This document shows positions 29,401-38,400 of a stretch of DNA of 64,000 nt, in pieces (positions within the stretch are counted from its first letter, which is position 1; each line of letters begins with the position of its first letter). The DNA lies in assembly GCF_003751445.1 (NCBI RefSeq), contig NZ_RJUU01000001.1, positions 2,051,001 to 2,115,000 of the forward strand, given 5' to 3'. The position numbers and the translations under genes were made by a program. The notes below the pieces were generated by a model that saw nothing but the letters and a program-made list of their open reading frames with translations, made no database searches and was not told the origin of the DNA. The stretch is from Streptomyces sp. 840.1 (GTDB taxonomy: Bacteria; Actinomycetota; Actinomycetes; Streptomycetales; Streptomycetaceae).

Positions 29401-32400
29401 TGGCGTTACCGCCGGAGGTGTTGGTGTGGGGCTGCTGCGCCAGCAGCGGGAAGGTCAGACCGACCAGCTGGGAGTTGCCCTTCGGCAGGCCGAAGTTGCT
29501 CTGGTGGTTCAGGTTCAGGGCGAAGGAGCTGCCGGCCGACGAGGTCGTCGCGGAGGTGCGGACCTGCCTGCGGACCCGGTCGACGGCGCCGTCGCCCGAT
29601 TCCGATGCCGAGCGCGGGTTGTACAGGGCGATCTGCAGGGACGGCGCGGTGCCGGGCGCCTGCAGCGGCCAGCTGCCGGGCATCGTGGTGGTCAGGCCGG
29701 CCGCCGTGCGCGCCGGGTCGAGGCTGACCTCCCCGGACTGGATCAGCTCGCCCAGGCGGACGGCGACGGCCTCCGCCGAGGCGTTCGCGGGCAGGCCCCA
29801 GGACGCGGCCGTGTGCGGGGCGACCTGGAGCAGCGCCTGCATCAGCTGCGGTACGGCGTTGGCCTCGTGCACCGGCGTCGGCCCGGTCGGCAGCAGGCGC
29901 GCGTCGCCCGCGAACGGCAGTGTGCCCAGAGCGGCGGCGTCGGCCGCCGACAGCCCCAGCGGGTGGCGCGTGAGCAGGGCCGGGGGCCGGGGCCCGGCGT
30001 GCTCACGCGGCGCCGTGGCCTCGGAGGCGACGAAGCGCACTTCGGTCGCGACCGGGACCGTGATCGAGCGCTCCGGCCGGCCGTTCAGCAGCCGGGTGAT
30101 CCAGGTGCGCACCTGCTGGACCGCATCCCCTTCGAGGCCGGACAGGTTCAGGAGCCCGCCCTGGAAGATGCCGCCGGGGATGTTGGCCGGCCACTCCCAG
30201 ATGAGCTGGGAGCGGACCGTCCCGGTGACCCGGTAGTCGAGCTCGAAGTCGGCGCCGAGTGCCGTACGCGTCCAGAACCGGTCCTCCGTCGCCGTGTCGT
30301 TCCGGGCGGTGCGGGCCCTGACGCTGGTCAGCGCGAGGGCCGGGCCCTCGCGGTCGGTGCGCCCGGTGGTGCCGGGCCTCGGGTAGCGGGAGATGACGTT
30401 GACCGCGAGCTGACGTGACCTGGTGACGCCGGAGGCCGTGGCCCTCGCCTGCGGGGTGTGCGTGTCGACCTGCTCCAGGCCGCCGCCCTCTCCGGCCGGC
30501 CGGCCGCGTACGGCGCGCAGGGCGGGCGTCTGGAGGATCGGCTCGGCGCGCAGGGTCACCTCGACCAGCCGCACCCCGCCGAACGCGCTGTGCAGGAAGT
30601 GGAGGCGCGAGCGGCCGCCGGGGCCGCGTCCGGGCAGGGCGCGCAGCCCCACGGGGCCGGTGCGGCGGGCGATCTCGCTCTCCACACCGGGCAGGTGGGC
30701 GGCGTGTCCCGGCTGGAGGGAGCCCGTCGCCTCGCTCTCCACCAGCACGGTCAGCTCCCGGCCCAGCCGGTCGCGCCGCTCCCTGCGGTTCGTCGTGTCG
30801 TCGAGCTGGGTCACGGAGAGCACGCCCGCCTTGCCCAGCTGCCGGCTCCGGACGAAGCGGGCGGGCAGGGGGACGCCGGGCCCCGGCGGTGTCAGGGCCG
30901 GGATGCCCGCCATGCCCTGGAACCACTGCGCCGCGCGGGCCACGCTCTGCGCGGGAGCCAGGTACGTGACGCCCCGGGCGAGGTCGATCGCGACGGTCAC
31001 CGGGGCGTAGCTGCCCAGGCCCACGGCGTTCCCGGCCACGTTGCGCACGCCCCACTTGACCGTCACCAGCAGCGTCACGTCGTTGACGATCCACAGCTTG
31101 TCGCCCGTCTCCTCCAGGGCGTGCGTGACCTTCGTGGTGGAACTCACCGTGCTGGTGTCGTCGGCCCGGCGGGAGTGGGCGTAGCGGCCGATCGGGTTGG
31201 CCTGGTGGACCAGTTGCTGGGGCGGCGGAGGCGGCGCCTGCACCGCGGTGACCTGGAAGCTTCCCTGGTGGACGCGCCCGACGGCGCGCTGCCGGCCTGC
31301 GGTGTCACCGGAGTTGACGTCCTGCTCGGAGTAGAGCGACCCGGAGCCGAGGGGCCGGGGGTTGGTCAGATAGCCCCTGATCTCCAGCGTCATGGTCCGG
31401 TCCGCAGCCATGCCCGGCAGGGTCAGGCCCTCCACCACCTGCACGCCGTCCAGGATCTGCGCGGCGCGGGCGATGAGCTGGGACGGCCGGATCGCGCCCT
31501 GCCGTGCCTCGGTCGCCAGGGTGCCCTGGTCGTTCAGCGAGGCTCCCGCCACGGCGACGGACGTCCACTTGTAGCTCGCCGCCGCCCCGTCGGCGGAGGT
31601 CCTCGCCGCCCAGGTCACCGGCGTCGCGGCCCAGCCGACGGCCGCGCCGACCCGGTTGACGGCACCGGTCAGGCTCGCGGGCAGCGCCTCCTTGACCGCC
31701 GATCCCCGCCTGGCGGTCTCCGTGGCGAGGTCGTTCAGCTGCGCGGAGGCACGCCGTACCGCACGCCCCACCGCCCCCTGCTCGGGGCGGCCCGGGTAGG
31801 TCCCCGCGATGATCTGCCCCAGCGCCTCCGTCAGGGCGGCGGTGCCCCGGAAGGTGTCGACGAGCGCGCCCACCGGCAGCTTGGTCAGCCCCGGCAGCGG
31901 GTTTCCCTCGTTGTCGACCCGGTCCAGGCGGCGGTAGTCGTCCGTCGCCCCGCCGTCGGTGACCGGTTGCCGGATCACGTGTCCCGCCCTGGGCGTGGCG
32001 GGCACGGGGGCCGCGTCCGGGACGCGGGTGCGGTAGTTCGGGACCAGCACGGTGACGGTGCCCGGCACGGTGTGCGGGATGGCGCCCGGGACCCGCAGCA
32101 CGATGCCCTCCGCGTCCTCGGCGCCGTCCTCCGCGTCGGCGCCCGCGTCGTCGGCGAACCGGACGAGCGGGTCGTCACTGGCGCCCTCGTACACGTCGAG
32201 GGCGAGCCTGGCCGGTATGCGGAAGAGTTCGCTGCCGTTCGCGCTGGTGAGGATGAACTGGTCGTACGCGACCGAGTCACCGGTGTTCGAGGCGTCCGTG
32301 AGCTGCTTGGTGCCCAGGTACTCCGGGCCCGGGTTCATCGCCCAGGCGCCGTCCGCCACGGGGATGCCGAGCGCTCCGCCGCCGCCCAGGGAGCCGCTCA

Positions 32401-35400
32401 GCGCGGTGCCGCGCTGCCGCCCGCCGGTCGCCTCGTGCGACGTGAGTCCGACGTGGTGGACCTCGGGCAGCCTGCGCTCGTGGACCGAGGGGCGGGCGGT
32501 GTCCCCGGCGGCGGAGAACCGCAGCTGCACCCGCCGGGTGCCCGTGAGGGTGTTCGGCCGCTCGAACCACACCGGCTGCCCGCCGTCCACCGCGTCCGCC
32601 AGCGCCGTGGCCAGGCCGAACCGTGAACGCATCTGCGCCAGCCGCCGCACGTTCTCCAGCTGCGCCAGGACCAGCGGCTCGTCCAGCCGGAACGGGTTCG
32701 TCCTGCTGCGGGGTTCGGTGGGCGGCAGGAACCCTTCCTGCCGCAGCCAGGCCTCCGCCCGCGCGAACATCTGATCCGCCCCCTCGACCTTCAGGGGGGT
32801 CTCGGCGTATCCGACGCTCTCCAGGTTCTTCAGGTGCTCGGGAGGTTCACGGAGTTCCTCGGCCGACGGCACGGTTCCGCGCATCGTCGTCCGCTGGGCG
32901 ATCCGCAGCCGCAGGCCGTCGTCCCACGGCCCGAACGTGCCGGTGACCCGCCCGCCGCCGGCCCGGTGCAGCGTCACGTCGTAGGTGACGCGGCCCGAGG
33001 TGAGCACATGGCTGCTCTTGGAGCGCAGCCCGTGCGTCATCGTCGTGCTCTCGACGGTGTTGAGCGCCTCGTTCACCTGCCAGGCGACCCCGGCCCTGCC
33101 CAGGAAGTTCCCGCCGAACGACTCCGTGGCACGGGGGTGACCGGCGCCGCGGTCGGTGGTGAACGTCGGCCCGCCCGAGATCTCGGCCCCCAGGCCCGAG
33201 GTGAGCTTCGCCGACCGGTCCAGGGTGGAGGTGTGCGTGAGCCATGTCTCCAGCAGGGCCTTGCCCTCGGGACTCTTGCGCAAGGCCTCACCCGGTTCGA
33301 TCCGCGCGGTGAGCTGGAGCATGCCGATCGCGTTGCCGTCCTTGTCCAGCAACGTCGAGGAGGACACCCCGCCGTCGATCTGGAGCTGCGGAGTTCCGCG
33401 CAGCATCTGCTCGTGCAGGAAGTTCTCCAGCGCCCGCTCGGAGTCCGCGGGCAGGTCGCGCAGATCCGCGAAGTCGTCGTCGGCCAGGATCTCGGTCAGC
33501 AGCCGGCGCGGTTCGGCGACGCTGTCGACACCCCACAGCGGCAGATCGCCCAAGTCCCCCGGCTCCGGCAGGTCGCCGGTCTCGGAGCCGTCGAACGCGA
33601 GGTGCTCGTGGAACCAGATGGTGAGGGCGCCGTGCGACTGCTCGGGCTGCCAGTTGCCGGCCACGTCGTCGCGGTCCGTGTCCACCTGGACCTGCCACTG
33701 CCCGTCGACGTCGATCGGGTGGGCCGGGTCCTCGGCCTGCTGCTTGTTCAGGACGAGGAACGTCTCGCCGACGGTGACGGACTCGGCCAGCTGGTTGTGC
33801 GTCGCGGTCACGTTCAAGGTGCCGTCCAGCCAGCGCAGCGGGCCGGCTCCGTCGGTCGGCAGGACCGCGGTCCAGGGGACCGAGCCGGTACGGAAGGTGC
33901 CCGAGCCCTCCGCGTCCGAGGACATCTGCCCGCCCGAGGCCCGGTACTCGACCTGCATGCCGGGCAGCGTCGCCGGGAGCTGGTCGCCGCTCTGCCCGTA
34001 CTTCGCCGACCGCACGGCACCGGTGTAGGCGAGCCGTACGTCTACCGACCGGTCGCGGCCGTTGTGCCGGACGGTGATCCGGTGGCCCTGCCGGCTGCGC
34101 AGGTAGGGCCGGTTCAGCTCGATCTCCTCGGCGCTCAGGACATCGCTCAGCCGGGTCCGCAGCTCCTGCCCGGCCGTGCTGTCCGGGTCGGCCCCGAGCG
34201 CCAGGATGACCTGGCGGTGCAGCCCGTCCAGGACGGGGTCCGGGGTCGGCTCGTGGATGACGAGGCCGATGTGCCCGTCGTGCCGGGTGCCGTGCGTGCG
34301 CAGGTACTGCGACAGTTCGCGGTTTACGTTCGCCTCGGCCGGCGGTGCCACCGCAGGCGGGGGCACGACCGTGCCGGCGGTGCGCGAGCTCTCGGCGACG
34401 ACAGCGGGCACCGGCACGGCCGGGCGGTCCCCTCCGGCGAAGGTGTGGATGGTGCCCTGTTCGTCGGAGGTGCCGGGCAGTAGGGCGGGCTGCCCGGTCT
34501 GCCAGTGCGCCGCCGGCTGCGCCGGGTCGCCCGCCAGGACGATGACGTTCTCGTTGCGCGCCGTGTCGAGTACCGGGGCGCTCGGGAGCTCGGAGAGGGC
34601 CGTCGTCCGCGCCGTGCCCGACCGGCCGGCGACGTGCCGCGCCAGCCCGACGGGGTTGGTGTGGGTGCCGACCATGAGCAGCGGGACGGACAGCTCGAGC
34701 TGCCGGTGCACCCGGTCGTGGCGCAGCAGCGCGGCGATCTCGCTGCCCGGCACCCACCGGTTCGAACCGTCGGGGAACGGCATCGACACGTGCCCGTTCG
34801 TGCTGTCCGCGTAGATCACGTACGCGGCCGCCGGGGAGCCGGCCGGGGAGCCCGGCCAACCCGGTGCGTACGGCGTGCCGTTGTGCACCGAACCGTCCGG
34901 CGAGACCACGTAGCCCTGGGTGGAGATGTCGCCGTCGACCGGCCGGCGGGTCCAGTTGCGGCCCATCGGCACACCGCGCGTCATGAGCCGGGTGTTGTCG
35001 TCCAGCATTCCCTGGCGCACGAGGTCCCACGCGGCCAGATCCGCCGGGTCCGAGGGATCGAACCCCGTGACGGCGGCGCCCGCCATCAGCCACAGCAGCC
35101 GGTCCCCGGCCTCGTCCGCCGACAGCTCGGCCGACGCCGGCAGGTGCAGCACCTTCCTCGCGTGCGCCACCGGGTCCGCGACACCGCGCAGTGCCTCCGC
35201 GCCCTTGACCGTGCCCCACACCAGCCGGCTCACGTCCGCCTGCGTCACGGCCTGCCCGGGAGGCAGCCGCAGCACGTCGGCGGCGAGGGCGGAGAGGTCC
35301 TGCCCGCCCAGCCGCCTCAGGGCCCAGTCGAACGAGGGCAACTGCGTGTACCCGTGCAGCGTCAGCTGCCCGGCTGCGGCCTCGTCCGCCCTGCGCGCGG

Positions 35401-38400
35401 CGTCGTGGAGCACGGCCCGGATCTCGTCGGGCGTGGGTGCGTCGTTGCCGGTGCGCTGATGGCGCGCGTGCACGACGAGGTGCAGATGGTGCAGGGTGAA
35501 CGGGCCCGCCACCCGCAGGTGCCGGTCGGCCCGGCGCATGTTCTCCAGCGCGCCCGCGCCCCGCAGCAGCGTCCGGAACTCCGGGTCCGCCGCCACCTGC
35601 CCGCCGAACGACCGGCGCAGCGCCCGCACCAGCCGCGTCGTCGCGTCCGCGTCCTCCGGCGACACGGACCCCGCCCCGGAGTGCAGTCCGCTCCACCGCG
35701 CCGTCCGCGCCAGGTCGGCGCCCCGGGGCTCCGGGGGAAGCAGCACCTGCGCCCCCTGCTCGCCCGAGGGCCCGGCCATCGCGCCCGTCTTCGGGCCCGC
35801 GGCGCTCCGCTGGTACGCGTGGACACGGTCCACCGCCAGCACACCGGCGGTGCTGCCGTTCGCCACCCCCTGGGCGTACGACGTCATGCCCAGCACATCG
35901 AAGACGTACGGGGGTGTCGCCGCGTCCGTCAGGTACGGCAGGTCCTCCGCCAGTGCGTCGGCCCAGCACGAGCCCAGATCGATGACCGCGCCGGGGCCGA
36001 GCTTGCGCATGCTCGGCCGGCGGCTGATGAAGCGGCCCGTCTCCACGCCGTCCACCTGGATGGGCGGACGGCCGTCCGTCACCTCCATGACGCCGCGCAT
36101 CGGCATGCCGTGCTGCGAGAAGTGGTAGACCGGCAGCCCGTCCTCCAGGAGCGGCACGGCGGTGCCGATCTCCCGTGACGTCACCGGATCGAACTGCGAG
36201 AACCCGGAGATCTCGTCGAGGGCTTCGAGGACGGGTTCGTTGATCACGAGGTCGGCGTCCGACATCGTGACGCGGCCGACCGACCGGCCCTCGTCGCCGA
36301 TCGTCCGCGACTTGACCGCACGGTCCGGGATCACCGTCCCGTCCAGGGCGGTCACGAAGCCCTCGTCCACGATGCCGTCCGGCCCGAGGTCGTCCGCGTC
36401 ACTGCCGAACCAGCCGCCCAGCGGCACGTTCCGCGCACGCTGGTTCTCGACGACGATCCTGCTGAACCCGGTCTCCGCGTCGAGGACCAGCCCCACCTGG
36501 CCGCTGTGCGCCCAGATCCCGTTCCGGCCGGTCCTGAACGCCAACGACCTCGGCATGACCAGCCCCTGGTCGCCGCCGTGGTTCAGCACCAGCACCACCG
36601 GAACGCCCGGCGGAAGCCCGGCCAGCCCCGGATCACGGGCCACCAGCTCCACGAACTCGCCCCACGGGACCGACAGCTCACCCTGGCCCCAGGGGATCAG
36701 CACCTGTTCGTGATCACCCGTCACCGCGACCACGTACGCACCCGAATCCGTGTCCCACAAGGGTTCGATGGGGCCCTGGAACCGGCCGTCGCGCCGCTGC
36801 CACACCTCCGAGGTGTTCACCACACCCACCGGCCGGCCCGTCAGGTTCAGCCCCTGGTACGAGCCGTCCGCCAGCACGATGTGGCGCCCGTGGTCCAGGG
36901 CGCCCCCGGCCGCCAGGTGGTAGGCGCCCAACGACGTGACGCTGGTGGACCATCCGGCGGCCATCGCGTTCTCCACCAGCGCGAACAGCTCGGCGTGGAG
37001 GGCGGCGGACACCTGGACACCCGCCGGGACGTGCAGCACGCGCCGGACCAGGCCGTCCGCGTCGAAGTCACCACGGGGATCCTCCAGCAGCGCCAGCCGC
37101 TCCAGCTCGGCGGCGGCCCGGGAGTGGTCCGGCGCCGCCGGGGAGAACCCGGGCGCACCGCCGGGCAGCCGCGGCGTGAGCCCCAGCTCACGCCGTGTCC
37201 GACTCGCCAGGTCGGCGCCCGAGACGGCGTCCGTGCCGTGTACGGCGAGGTGTTCGGCCACCTGCCGCACGGCAGCGCGCAGTTCGGCGTCCGTGTGGCG
37301 GGAGTCGGCGAGCACCGGGTGCAGCTCCAGCGGCAGGACCAGCGACACCGCCCGCCGCCAGGCGTCGGCCGGGTCCGTGCCGGCCGGCACTCCGGACGCC
37401 CGGAACGTCGCGAGCGCGAAGTCCTCGTAGGCGGAGCGCCAGGTACGGCGTGCGGCGCGGGCCGCGACGGCGTCGAGCGCCTCGCTCCAGGGGCCGGGCC
37501 GGTTCATCAGCACCCGGACGTGGCCGACGGGGTCCAGCCCGCTGTCCTGGACCTGCACGGATCCGTTCAGCGCGGCCTGGAGTGCGGGGCCCTCGCCCAG
37601 CGTCACCCCGCCGGCGGTCAGCTCCGCAGTGGTGACGGTGCCGTCGGACGGCAGCCTGGGCGCACCTGCGGTCAGGTCGTCGGCGGTGATCAGGGCGGCG
37701 GTGCGCCGCCGTTCGGCGTCCGTACGGCCGACCCGTGGCACGATCGCGGCCAGCGCCGCGTCGGCGGCGGCGTCCGCGCCGAGGTCGCGCAGCCGGTCCA
37801 CGGCCGCGTCGAGCCGCCGCTGGGTCCGCTCGACGTCCAGCTGGGCTTCGTAGAACCTACCGGCGTCGTCGTTGCCGCCCCGGCCGCTGCCGACCCGCCT
37901 GCCGAGCAGGTCCGCGGTCCGGGCGGCCCGGTTGAAGGCGGTGAGGGCGTCGTCGTGGTCCCGGCGCGCCTCGTCGATGGCGAGGGCGACCGGGAAGATG
38001 TCGCCGATGCCGTCCGGGGCCTGATCGGAGGCGAGGTCCGTGCCCCGGTCCACGCCCTTGCCCTTGGGGCCGGGCTCCTGCGCCTGAGCGGCCCCGGATT
38101 CGGTCTCCGCCCCGGTCCCGGTCTCTTCGGGAGCCGGCGGCGTCGCCGTCTCCGGCCGCCCCTCGTCCTGCCCGGTCACCAACGGGACGTCCGTGCCCGA
38201 GGTCGTCCGGACCGGGGCCGGCGGCGCGATCGGACCGGGTGCGTCCGGGACACCCCGGGCCGGGCGCCCCTGCCCGGGACGGGCGTCGGGCCCGGCTTCG
38301 GAACCGGCCCGGCCGGTCGACGGCGGCTGCGCGGAGGCGGGCGACTGTGCGGCGGCGGCCGTCTGTGCGTTCGGAGCGGCCGGCGCGGGCGGGGGCGGCG

